NCBI GenBank assembly: GCA_028278225.1
Contig: JANQEU010000031.1
Coordinates: forward strand, 24,347 to 88,346
Source: Cyclobacteriaceae bacterium
GTDB taxonomy: Bacteria; Bacteroidota; Bacteroidia; Cytophagales; Cyclobacteriaceae
Direction of reading: 5' to 3'
Length of the DNA stretch: 64,000 nucleotides
In this document: positions 54,329 through 62,291 of the stretch, one piece after another
Layout: each line of letters opens with the position of its first letter
Position numbering within the stretch: position 1 is the first letter of the stretch
The notes under the pieces: model-generated
What the model saw: the letters and a program-made list of their open reading frames with translations, nothing else
Databases searched by the model: none
What the model was told of the DNA's origin: nothing
Made by a program: the position numbers and the translations under genes

Positions 54329-55342
54329 CTACTTTTTCTTTACATTTTCTTCCCAATTCTCCATTTTCAATGGATCTGTGGGAAAGGATTGGATACCCTT
54401 CTTTGACAATAGCCAGTTTTGAAAATAATGGAACAAGGTTTTGTCTTTAATCAATAATTTCAGGCTGTTTAAAGGATTGTCTTCAAGGTTGGCTTTTTCA
54501 TAGCCATAGGATTCCATGAAATCATAACAAATATTTTCAGTGAGCATGATCTCTTCAATTGAAAGGTTTTTCTTCCAACGATTGATTGCGTCTTGCTTGT
54601 CAAATTCAGTTTGTTGGGTATTTTCCTGGAACGAGGAATTTACAAACCATTGTTTTCCGTAAGCATCAATAGATTCATGCTTTTCGTTCACAGTTATTCT
54701 GTCAACCTTCAGAAAATCCCATATTTTATCCATCTCCCTTTGAACGTCATGCAGCAAATCTTCATATTTCAACAACAGAAATCTGTTGGATCCAAGATCT
54801 TTCAAATAATCAATACCCATCTTCATCGAATCGTAACAATTAAATATCGCACCCAAATAAGCTGGAGGTGCCGCATAGGTATACTTTTTGAACGATGCCA
54901 GCACAGATCTGGGATCCCTTATGATCAGAATGGCTTTGCCATTTGGCATTCTTTCAATAAAATCGGGAATCTCCCTCCATAGCAACTGATTCTTTTCTAC
55001 CCAAATTCTTCGATTTTCACTAACATACAAATGGCTCATTATCACATCATAGAGATCCTCGTATGAAGACAATTTCTCCTCTTTTGAAATCTCCAGGATA
55101 TTCTCAACATTGAGTTTGATTTTGTAACGGGTCAGCAATCTCTCTGATAAGTCCTTAAGGGCTTTTTCCTGATTTTCAATTAAAGAAATTGGATCATACC
55201 TGCCCACCATGAACCTCAATGCATTTACCCGATACATCGAAGCGCTGACAGAAGCATGCTGATCTATCAGTTGGATCAAATATTCACTGCCAGTGCGATA
55301 AACTCCTGTTAATAACACCTGACTTTCTGACCTTACTACCAT
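54329..55342 (-). CDS. Sulfotransferase (copy 4, atypical PSB loop)
   Basis: A 337-residue sulfotransferase-like protein. The 5'-PSB loop is atypical, LLTGVYRTGSEYLIQLI instead of GxPKSGTT; the 3'-phosphate motif AILIIRDPRSVLASFKKY is good, and the LRKYEDL-equivalent segment FLLLKYEDLLHDV is present. Such divergent loops occur in the Sulfotransfer_3-like group. It follows the CMP-sugar synthetase in the nonulosonate operon, so a nonulosonic or neighbouring sugar may be the acceptor. Activity is less certain than for the other three. Confidence 0.77.
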   Translation of the reverse strand: MVVRSESQVLLTGVYRTGSEYLIQLIDQHASVSASMYRVNALRFMVGRYDPISLIENQEKALKDLSERLLTRYKIKLNVENILEISKEEKLSSYEDLYDVIMSHLYVSENRRIWVEKNQLLWREIPDFIERMPNGKAILIIRDPRSVLASFKKYTYAAPPAYLGAIFNCYDSMKMGIDYLKDLGSNRFLLLKYEDLLHDVQREMDKIWDFLKVDRITVNEKHESIDAYGKQWFVNSSFQENTQQTEFDKQDAINRWKKNLSIEEIMLTENICYDFMESYGYEKANLEDNPLNSLKLLIKDKTLFHYFQNWLLSKKGIQSFPTDPLKMENWEENVKKK

Positions 55343-55352
55343 TTTAATTAAG

Positions 55353-56057
55353 TTAGTTTTCAGGATCTACTAAACCGTGCTGTAAGTAAATTTCACACAA
55401 TTCAAAGTCAAATGCCGTATCGATGTCGATTGAGTATACTTCCGACATTTCATATTTACGGATGTTGCTGAAGTAATGAAGTGGTTTCTTCCTGATAGAC
55501 TTGGTATTTATCAAATAAACAGAACCATTAAACATCCATGTTACAGGTGCATCTTGCCTCCTGGTAAAGTGCTTTTCCGATTTCCCGAATGGTTCCAAAT
55601 ACCCATCTTCATTTTCCTTATACATATTCACATAAGGATTGGCTTTGGATCTTTTTACTGACACCACCATATCTACTTCAGATTCATACAAAGATATTAT
55701 CTCACGAATATGAGACTTCTTCCGAAAGGGAGATGTAGGTTGTAGCAGCAAGATATTATCATAACTCTTTCCTTTTCTTCCATAGAAATCCAATGCATGA
55801 AGTATTACCTCGTGATGTCCTGCCGTGTCCGTCGCCAATTCGTTAGGTCTTACAAAAGGTACTTTGAGTCCACATCGCTCCGCCAATTGTATAATTTCGG
55901 AACTGTCCGTAGAAAGGCAAATGTCATCCTCCGATGCCAACTCCCGGGCAATATCGATTGAATACTCAATGAGTGGCTTCCCATTCAGGATCTTGATATT
56001 TTTCCCGGGTAATCCTTTAGATCCTCCTCGCGCAGTTATAAGGAACAGAGTTCTCAC
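55353..56057 (-). CDS. CMP-nonulosonate (acylneuraminate) cytidylyltransferase
   Basis: A 234-residue NeuA/LegF/PseF-type enzyme that activates a nonulosonic acid with CTP. The nucleotide-binding P-loop is ITARGGSKGLPGKNIKILNG; other landmarks are LLQPTSPFRKKSHI, the RRQDAP region and FDIDTAFDFEL-like YSIDIDTAFDFELCE. GTG start overlapping the PtmE-like gene by four bases. NeuA, LegF and PseF cannot be separated by inspection; the LegC and PtmE neighbours favour legionaminic-type acid. Confidence 0.9.
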   Translation of the reverse strand: MRTLFLITARGGSKGLPGKNIKILNGKPLIEYSIDIARELASEDDICLSTDSSEIIQLAERCGLKVPFVRPNELATDTAGHHEVILHALDFYGRKGKSYDNILLLQPTSPFRKKSHIREIISLYESEVDMVVSVKRSKANPYVNMYKENEDGYLEPFGKSEKHFTRRQDAPVTWMFNGSVYLINTKSIRKKPLHYFSNIRKYEMSEVYSIDIDTAFDFELCEIYLQHGLVDPEN

Positions 56058-57100
56058 TGAAATTTTATGTGCTTAATGTCCTCTTGAGCTTTGTCATAAT
56101 CATCGGGTTTTCCAATATCCAGCCAGTATTCCAGAATTGGGTACTGGATGACCTTTCTCTTTTCAACAATCAATTTCTCCATCAAATCCGTGGCATTGAA
56201 AAAGTCGTCGTTAGGGATGTACTTTACCAGCTCTTTTTTGATTAAATAAATTCCTCCATTGGAATAATAAGTGTAGGTAGGTTTTTCCTTGAACGCGGTG
56301 ATAGATTGACCATTTAGTTCGAGGACTGCATAGGGTATTTTAACCTCATATGGGATGGTCACAACAGCCATATCTGCACCTCTCTTCTCAAACTCCAAAT
56401 AGAAATCTTCATAATCTATATTGGTTAGAATATCCGAATTCATTACCAAAATGGTATCGTTATGAATTTCTCTAATCTTAGCTAATGCTCCTATGGTTCC
56501 AAGGGGCTCGTCTTCCTCTAAATATTCTATCTCCAATCCTTTGGATCTTCCGTCTCCAAAAAAATTAACTATTTGATTGCCTAAGTACCGAATGGAGATG
56601 TTGACGAAATGAATGCCGAAATAAGAAAGTTGATCAATATTGTGCTCAAGGATTGGTTTACTCCCTACCTTCAGAAGTGGTTTGGGTATACTATCCGTTA
56701 ATGGTTTAAGCCTGGTTCCCTCGCCACCTGCCATGATCAATGCATCGACCGGGAGCAACGACCTTTTCTCATTGAAGTTGATCAACCGGACGATTCTTCT
56801 TTGAGAATCCACTTCAGGCAATAAACTGACCTTGCTCCGAATATCATGGATATCGCTTAGGCTGTATTTCCCCTTTTCCACATATTTGACTGACACATTC
56901 ATCAAATCTGTGATCGACGATTCAAGGTCTAATCCTCGCAATAATCCTCTTCTGATATCGCCATCTGTTACAGATCCTAATAATTTTTGCTGATCATCAA
57001 CAACGAAAAGTATAAGATCCACAGACAAAGAGTTTAGTCTGCTAAGTGCTGATTTTACAACTAAATCCTTACTAACGATTCTTTCTTTATAATCCTTCAT
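56054..57100 (-). CDS. PtmE-like nucleotidyltransferase with CBS domains
   Basis: A 348-residue fusion. Residues 1-~115 hold a pair of CBS motifs (LILFVVDDQQKLLGSVTDGD, VDSQRRIVRLINF) and ~117-348 a sugar-1-phosphate nucleotidyltransferase (DALIMAGGEGTRLKPLTDSI, VMNSDILTNIDY, EYWLDIGKPDDY). This architecture is that of Campylobacter PtmE, glucosamine-1-phosphate guanylyltransferase, which feeds the GDP-linked legionaminic acid route. It overlaps the NeuB-like gene by four bases. The nucleotide used is inferred from the family, not visible in sequence. Confidence 0.85.
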   Translation of the reverse strand: MKDYKERIVSKDLVVKSALSRLNSLSVDLILFVVDDQQKLLGSVTDGDIRRGLLRGLDLESSITDLMNVSVKYVEKGKYSLSDIHDIRSKVSLLPEVDSQRRIVRLINFNEKRSLLPVDALIMAGGEGTRLKPLTDSIPKPLLKVGSKPILEHNIDQLSYFGIHFVNISIRYLGNQIVNFFGDGRSKGLEIEYLEEDEPLGTIGALAKIREIHNDTILVMNSDILTNIDYEDFYLEFEKRGADMAVVTIPYEVKIPYAVLELNGQSITAFKEKPTYTYYSNGGIYLIKKELVKYIPNDDFFNATDLMEKLIVEKRKVIQYPILEYWLDIGKPDDYDKAQEDIKHIKFQ

Positions 57101-58122
57101 TGGCCATTCAAGTCATCCCACACTAATTGATGTCCTGTTTCCAGGTCTCTTTTGGGGTTTCTCCCGATTACCAAATCAATTTGCATAGGAGAGATTCCAT
57201 CCCCCGGTCTTAGCATGATAAGGTCTGAAACTTCCAAGACCTTTCCTCTTGGAACATTATTTTTAAGATGAATACTTTTTCTGGCAATACTTATATTGGC
57301 TTTCTCCGATGGCGATGCCACTTTTTGGCCAGTCCCTATGGCGCTCTCAACCTGCCTTATGGATTCAATCATATTTCGTAATTCATCAGGCTCCAAGGAC
57401 GCTTTGTGATCAGGGCCTGGCAAATTCCTATCTAGTGTAAAATGCTTCTCAATCAATTTTGCCCCCATTGCAACAGCGGCCACAGGGATATTTATACCTA
57501 AGGTATGATCAGAGTAACCAGTGGCCACATCTACCTCGTCCCTTATGGTTATCATCGCATTTAAATTGACGTCTTCAAAGGGTGTAGGATATTGTGTATT
57601 ACAATGTAATACCGTGATCATCTCTCTTGGGAGATCCTGTTCAATGATCAAGTCCACAGCCTGCTGGACTTCTTGCAAGTCCGCCATTCCCGATGATAGA
57701 ATTATTGATTTTCCCTTACGGGCTGCATGCTGCAGAAATGGCTTATTGGTTATTTCACCTGAAGGAATTTTGATGTAATCAATTGTGAAATTTTCGATTA
57801 AATAATCCAAACTTTCCTCATCGAACCCGGTTGATAAAAATCCAATCTCCCTCAATTGGCAACGTTTGTATAAATTGATATGGTCAGACTCTGAAAGCTC
57901 CAGGGCCTGGAGCATCTCAAACTGAGTTCCTCCTTCATCATTTGTATTTTTCTGCTGATAATCGGCCTTTTTTGCATTAGGAGAAACCAGCTTTGAAGCT
58001 TTAAAAGTTTGAAACTTCACATAATCTGCACCAGCATCTGCAGCTACATCAATTAACTTTTTAGCAATTTCGAGATCACTGTTGTGATTAACTCCTGCTT
58101 CGGCAATTACTATTGTTCTCAT
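57097..58122 (-). CDS. neuB: NeuB-family nonulosonic acid synthase (legionaminate-type)
   Basis: A 341-residue enzyme that condenses phosphoenolpyruvate with an N-acetylhexosamine-type sugar to make a nine-carbon acid. The barrel has IAEAGVNHNSDLEIAKKLI, DYVKFQTFKASKLVSP, FLSTGFDEESLDYL, IKIPSGEITNKPFL, LHCNTQYPTPFEDVNL and GYSDHTLGI, all NeuB landmarks. The C-terminal antifreeze-like SAF domain (~280-341) reads SIHLKNNVPRGKVLEVSDLI. Adjacent LegC and 2-epimerase genes point to a 6-deoxy di-amino substrate, i.e. LegI, rather than sialic acid itself. Confidence 0.92.
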   Translation of the reverse strand: MRTIVIAEAGVNHNSDLEIAKKLIDVAADAGADYVKFQTFKASKLVSPNAKKADYQQKNTNDEGGTQFEMLQALELSESDHINLYKRCQLREIGFLSTGFDEESLDYLIENFTIDYIKIPSGEITNKPFLQHAARKGKSIILSSGMADLQEVQQAVDLIIEQDLPREMITVLHCNTQYPTPFEDVNLNAMITIRDEVDVATGYSDHTLGINIPVAAVAMGAKLIEKHFTLDRNLPGPDHKASLEPDELRNMIESIRQVESAIGTGQKVASPSEKANISIARKSIHLKNNVPRGKVLEVSDLIMLRPGDGISPMQIDLVIGRNPKRDLETGHQLVWDDLNGQ

Positions 58123-59015
58123 GTTCCCAATCGATCTCCAATTCTTAATTTTCCTGTAAACTCTATCTCAAGGATCTCAATAATTGAATTACTGGTTTTC
58201 ACCAGAATTCCTTTCTCAGTTTTACCAACCACCTGCCCATTTATTGATTTATATTCTGGAGCTTTATCCACCATTTTCGCCTTGTTGATTTTTATGATTT
58301 CACCGTCAAAATAGGTGTGAGCTTTGGGGCCAGGAGTTGTCAACGCCCTAATGAAATTGAATATGTCCCTGCTGGATTGATCCCAGTTGATGATTTCATC
58401 ACCTGCAGCCCTTTGCCCACAATAAAAGCCAACCGGATGAATACTCTTTTGCGATATCAATTCATATTTACCTGATTGGATCAATTTGATCGCATCAAAG
58501 AGTATACTGGCGCACTCAACGTAGGAACGATTAAGTAATGATTGATAATCGTCGTCATCGGTGATAGGAAAAGTACGTTGAAGGATTATGTCACCTGTAT
58601 CTATCCCCTCATCAATATGATGTACGGTGATCCCAAATTCTTTTTCATCATTTATTAAAACCCAGTTCAAAATGTTTCGTCCCCTGTAAAACGGTAGCTT
58701 ACCAGCATGACAGTTGATCGTCCCCAGGGGAGGGAAATCAATGACATTCTTTTTGAAAATCTGATCAAAACTCATAGAAACAAACAGATCGCATCCATGA
58801 CCTCCGATGGTGCTTAAGAAATCCGGTGAATTGATCTTGGTATTTGTGTAGTAGGGAATGTCATATTCACTGGCTAATCCCTTCAGGACCTGGTCCGAAG
58901 TATTGAATCTTGGGATGATAAAACCAAATTCAACTGATGTATCACCGACCAGTTTTTCAAAAGCCCTGTGAGCCCAAGGGCCATCAGCAAAGTACCCGAG
59001 TCTTATCTTCTCCAT
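58119..59015 (-). CDS. Sugar N-formyltransferase
   Basis: A 298-residue formyltransferase using N10-formyltetrahydrofolate. The catalytic triad is intact and spaced as in methionyl-tRNA formyltransferase: N101 and H103 in INCHAGKLPFYRGRN and D139 in DEGIDTGDIILQ. The C-terminal ~90 residues form a small domain unlike Fmt, as in sugar formyltransferases. It overlaps LegC by 13 bases and the synthase by four. The most natural acceptor is the 4-amino group that LegC creates, in which case it would replace the LegH acetyltransferase. Confidence 0.85.
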   Translation of the reverse strand: MEKIRLGYFADGPWAHRAFEKLVGDTSVEFGFIIPRFNTSDQVLKGLASEYDIPYYTNTKINSPDFLSTIGGHGCDLFVSMSFDQIFKKNVIDFPPLGTINCHAGKLPFYRGRNILNWVLINDEKEFGITVHHIDEGIDTGDIILQRTFPITDDDDYQSLLNRSYVECASILFDAIKLIQSGKYELISQKSIHPVGFYCGQRAAGDEIINWDQSSRDIFNFIRALTTPGPKAHTYFDGEIIKINKAKMVDKAPEYKSINGQVVGKTEKGILVKTSNSIIEILEIEFTGKLRIGDRLGT

Positions 59016-60169
59016 GAGTCATTGAGCCTAACACTACTTGGAATATTTACAACCCTTTGTTCGAACCACTCAGAATTACTTAGGTCTGACGTTTGAAAGT
59101 TCTTGAACGGTCCCAGTTTGTTCATCAATTTCCAGATCGGTCTGGTCATTACCTTCCGGTCATTAGAGAATTTCAAGAAATCGTTCCTTTGATCAAGACT
59201 CTCAAAAATTAACGCCATTAACCAATAATTAGATTTTGAATCGTCATTCTCCTCAATGAAATCAACAGGAAGATCCGCAAAGAATTCAATATAATTTTTA
59301 GCCAGCTCTCTCTTGTTATCAACGAAGTCTGCAAGTTTCTCCAACTGGGCGCAGGCAACGGCCGCGTTTAAATTAGGCATCCGGTAATTGTATCCGACCA
59401 TATCGTGTACATATTCCCAGGGATGCTGAACTTTCGCTGTCGTGGTGAGATGTTTTGCCAACTTTGCTGTTTCCTCATCGTCCGTCACCACCATGCCTCC
59501 ACCTCCGCAGGTAATTGTCTTATTTCCATTGAAACTAAAAGCTCCAATTTTACCAAAAGTCCCCGTATGTTTGTTTTTATAGTAACTCCCTAATGATTCA
59601 GCCGCGTCTTCCACAACTACAATATTGTACTCATCACAGGTTTCGTTGATTGAATCAATTCTGCAAGGAAAACCGAAGGTATGTACCGGCATACAAGCTG
59701 TTATCTTGCGGCCTGTTTTCTTATTGAATGTAGTCCCATTTTTGATCTCGCATTCAGCTTCCAGAAATTCCTTTAATTTCTCAGGGGAAAGACCCAGCGT
59801 ATCTCTATCAACGTCAACAAAGACTGGACTTGCATTAATATAACGTATGGCGTTGACTGTTGCAACAAAAGTAAGTGGTTGTGTTATTACCTCGTCATTG
59901 GGCCCAACCCCAGCAGACAATAATGCAATGTGTAAGGCAGACGTTCCACTATTAGTAGCCACAGCAAACCTCGAGCCTACATTCTGAGCAATTTGTTCCT
60001 CGAACTTGCTGACATAAGGGCCTACATAAGAAACAAAGGTAGAATCGATTACTTCCGTCACGTACTCTTTTTCCTTGCCAATAAATCTTGGTTCATGCAA
60101 TGGAATAAAGGCCTCAGGTTCTTCAAATTGACCCCTAACGAATGAAATAATTTTGTCATAGATCTCCAT
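59003..60169 (-). CDS. legC: LegC-family PLP-dependent sugar aminotransferase
   Basis: A 388-residue DegT/DnrJ-type aminotransferase that puts a 4-amino group on a 4-keto-6-deoxy NDP-sugar. It opens with the LegC signature EAFIPLHEPRFIGKEKEYV and has SGTSALHIALLSAG, VVEDAAESLGSYYK and the PLP lysine K217 in FSFNGNKTITCGGGG. Later PRMPNLNAA-like YNYRMPNLNAAVACAQLEKL is standard. I prefer the ATG to a TTG nine bases upstream. One spacing base away lies the 2-epimerase gene. Confidence 0.92.
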   Translation of the reverse strand: MEIYDKIISFVRGQFEEPEAFIPLHEPRFIGKEKEYVTEVIDSTFVSYVGPYVSKFEEQIAQNVGSRFAVATNSGTSALHIALLSAGVGPNDEVITQPLTFVATVNAIRYINASPVFVDVDRDTLGLSPEKLKEFLEAECEIKNGTTFNKKTGRKITACMPVHTFGFPCRIDSINETCDEYNIVVVEDAAESLGSYYKNKHTGTFGKIGAFSFNGNKTITCGGGGMVVTDDEETAKLAKHLTTTAKVQHPWEYVHDMVGYNYRMPNLNAAVACAQLEKLADFVDNKRELAKNYIEFFADLPVDFIEENDDSKSNYWLMALIFESLDQRNDFLKFSNDRKVMTRPIWKLMNKLGPFKNFQTSDLSNSEWFEQRVVNIPSSVRLNDSWRR

Positions 60170-60179
60170 TAGCGACAAT

Positions 60180-61292
60180 CTACTTTTTTGTTTTGAAATA
60201 GTTACTTAGAATATCCAGGATCTGTTCAGCCGCAGATCCATTCCCGTAAATGTTTTCTGCATTTAATTCAGGCTGTGACTTAATATGCTCAACGGCAGAA
60301 AGAATATTTTGCTTCGAAGCTGGCACATGGATCACATTACTTCCTGATTGTCTCCCTTTTTGTCGGTCACCTACATTAATTACATATTTCTTGAAAGAAG
60401 CAGCTTCAATTATTCCACTGGAAGTATTACCCAATAGGAATTCACAGTGTGTCATAGCAGAATAGTATCCCATAGCTCCCAACACCTCCACTACTTTGTA
60501 TTTTTCTGGATCAGATTGAGTGAAATTCAAGATTTCGTCACGTACTGAAGAACCAAAAGTATCATGATTGGGCATGGTAATCAGAAATCTGTAATCAAGC
60601 GCATCCATCGCTTTACAGATCTCTCGCAAGTACTTAATGTTTTGATCTATTGCTACTGTTTCGGGATGGAAGGTGAATAAAACCGTCGGTATGCTCATGT
60701 CAATCCCCCATAGCTTTTTAAACTCCTGAATCGATAAGAGATTGAGATCTTTTAGGTTATCTAACGCTGGGGCACCAACGTTGTAAACACCTTTGTTGGA
60801 ACCAATTATTTCTGATATTCTTTTGGCGTGACCATCAGTTGTGGCAAAATGAAATTGTGACATGCTGGTGATGCAATGTCTGAATTTATCATCAATTGCT
60901 CCTAGTGTGGTCTCCCCTCCATGTAGATGGGCCACGGGAATATTAAAAGGCACCGAGGACGCGATAGCAGAAAACATTTCGAATCTATCTCCCAAAACCA
61001 TAATCAGATCATAATTCTCTCGGGCCCAAATGGAGCTAAATTTTATAATCGTAGCACCCATTCCTGTGGAAACAGCTTCCGGAGAATCACCCAAGATTAG
61101 AGATTCAACTTCATGGGCTACATTGAACCCATCTTTATAAAACATCTCAACAGTTTTACCAAAGAAATGGGATACATGCGTACCGAAGGCAATTATTTGA
61201 AGCTCAAAAAAAGAATCTTCCTTGAGTTTTTTTAGAATTGGAAGATAAATACTGTAATCTGATCTTCCACAGCTTATTACTGCTACTTTCAT
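60180..61292 (-). CDS. neuC: Hydrolysing UDP/GDP-N-acetylhexosamine 2-epimerase (NeuC/LegG type)
   Basis: A 370-residue GT-B-fold enzyme that removes the nucleotide and inverts C2 to give a free manno-configured amino sugar, the direct substrate for the NeuB-type synthase. Landmarks are SCGRSDYSIYLPILKKL, VLGDRFEMFSAI, AHLHGGETTLGAIDDKFRH (catalytic acids), FTFHPETVA and LLGNTSSGIIEAASF. Its size and HGGE motif mark the NeuC/LegG branch rather than the non-hydrolysing WecB. Starts one base before the epimerase/dehydratase stop codon. Confidence 0.92.
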   Translation of the reverse strand: MKVAVISCGRSDYSIYLPILKKLKEDSFFELQIIAFGTHVSHFFGKTVEMFYKDGFNVAHEVESLILGDSPEAVSTGMGATIIKFSSIWARENYDLIMVLGDRFEMFSAIASSVPFNIPVAHLHGGETTLGAIDDKFRHCITSMSQFHFATTDGHAKRISEIIGSNKGVYNVGAPALDNLKDLNLLSIQEFKKLWGIDMSIPTVLFTFHPETVAIDQNIKYLREICKAMDALDYRFLITMPNHDTFGSSVRDEILNFTQSDPEKYKVVEVLGAMGYYSAMTHCEFLLGNTSSGIIEAASFKKYVINVGDRQKGRQSGSNVIHVPASKQNILSAVEHIKSQPELNAENIYGNGSAAEQILDILSNYFKTKK

Positions 61293-62291
61293 TTATTCAA
61301 AAACCACGCCTCCACCTAAATAGTACTCCTTATACCACTCAACAGTCTTTTCAACTCCCTGCTGCCAAGATATTTTGGGGTGATATCCAATCAGATTTTT
61401 AGCTTTAGTTGTATCTGGACAACGACGTGAAACGGACCCATCATGAGCTTCAACATGTTCATAAGATCCATTAAAGTTTGTAAGTCCACCTATGAAGTTT
61501 ACAAGTTCCTCAATTGTAATCTCGGAATTCATGTCCCCAATATGCAGAATTTCGTGGTTCGTATTTTCCGACTCCATTGATCCAATAGTTCCGGTAACCG
61601 CATCATCTATGAAATTGAATGCCCGGGTTTGATCAAACCCATATATCTTAAATGGATTTTCATTTTTCAAGAATCGTTGAACAACCTGTGGGATGACATG
61701 TTTAAATCCCATTCTAGGCCCATATACATTATGGTACCTAACAATTGTACATTGAAAGTCAAATGCCCTGGAATATTGAATAAAACCAGATTCTCCGAGG
61801 AGTTTTGTGATGGCATACGTAAATCGTGGATGTTGCACATCATTTATACATAATGGTACTTCCTCAGATGTTGGCACTGAATAATTAAAAGACTCAACAG
61901 TTCCTGCATAGCATTCACTAGTTGAAGTGAATAAAATCTTTTTACAATTAGAGTTTTTCATCCATTCCAGAGTGTTCAAAATCAAGAATGAATTTATCCT
62001 GATCAACTCATGAGGCATTTTCATTGTATACTCGACTCCCACGACCGAGGCCAGCATATAGACGTAATCAAAATCGTTGTCTAATTCTGAAAATGCTTCC
62101 GGTTTGGTAAAATCATCCGTTACAACCTTTATGCCATATTTATCAACCAGTGATTGAAGCTCTTGATCCAGTTTTCCTCTGAAAAAATTATCAGCTATTG
62201 TAATCTGATAATTTCCACGACGGGTTAAAGCTTTTATTATATTTAGCCCAATGAAGCCGGCTCCGCCTATTAATAGTACTTTCTTAGACAT
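61293..62291 (-). CDS. NAD-dependent nucleotide-sugar epimerase/dehydratase
   Basis: A 332-residue extended short-chain dehydrogenase. The cofactor motif is IGGAGFIGLNIIKAL. The active site has SSSA-equivalent FTSTSECYAG and Tyr-x3-Lys in FTYAITKLLGE, and the RxFNFIDDAVTG region near 230 binds the sugar nucleotide. It recalls UDP-glucuronate decarboxylases and C4-epimerases more than the classical LegB 4,6-dehydratase, so the pathway's dehydratase may be this protein or may lie outside the window. I chose the ATG 12 bases inside a TTG; eight-base overlap with the dehydrogenase gene. Confidence 0.83.
   Translation of the reverse strand: MSKKVLLIGGAGFIGLNIIKALTRRGNYQITIADNFFRGKLDQELQSLVDKYGIKVVTDDFTKPEAFSELDNDFDYVYMLASVVGVEYTMKMPHELIRINSFLILNTLEWMKNSNCKKILFTSTSECYAGTVESFNYSVPTSEEVPLCINDVQHPRFTYAITKLLGESGFIQYSRAFDFQCTIVRYHNVYGPRMGFKHVIPQVVQRFLKNENPFKIYGFDQTRAFNFIDDAVTGTIGSMESENTNHEILHIGDMNSEITIEELVNFIGGLTNFNGSYEHVEAHDGSVSRRCPDTTKAKNLIGYHPKISWQQGVEKTVEWYKEYYLGGGVVFE

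Noticed and set aside
61293..62291. Assigning this gene outright as LegB (4,6-dehydratase)
   Set aside because: The FTSTSECYAG site and the overall pattern look nearer to UDP-glucuronate decarboxylases/C4-epimerases; the dehydratase may lie outside the window.
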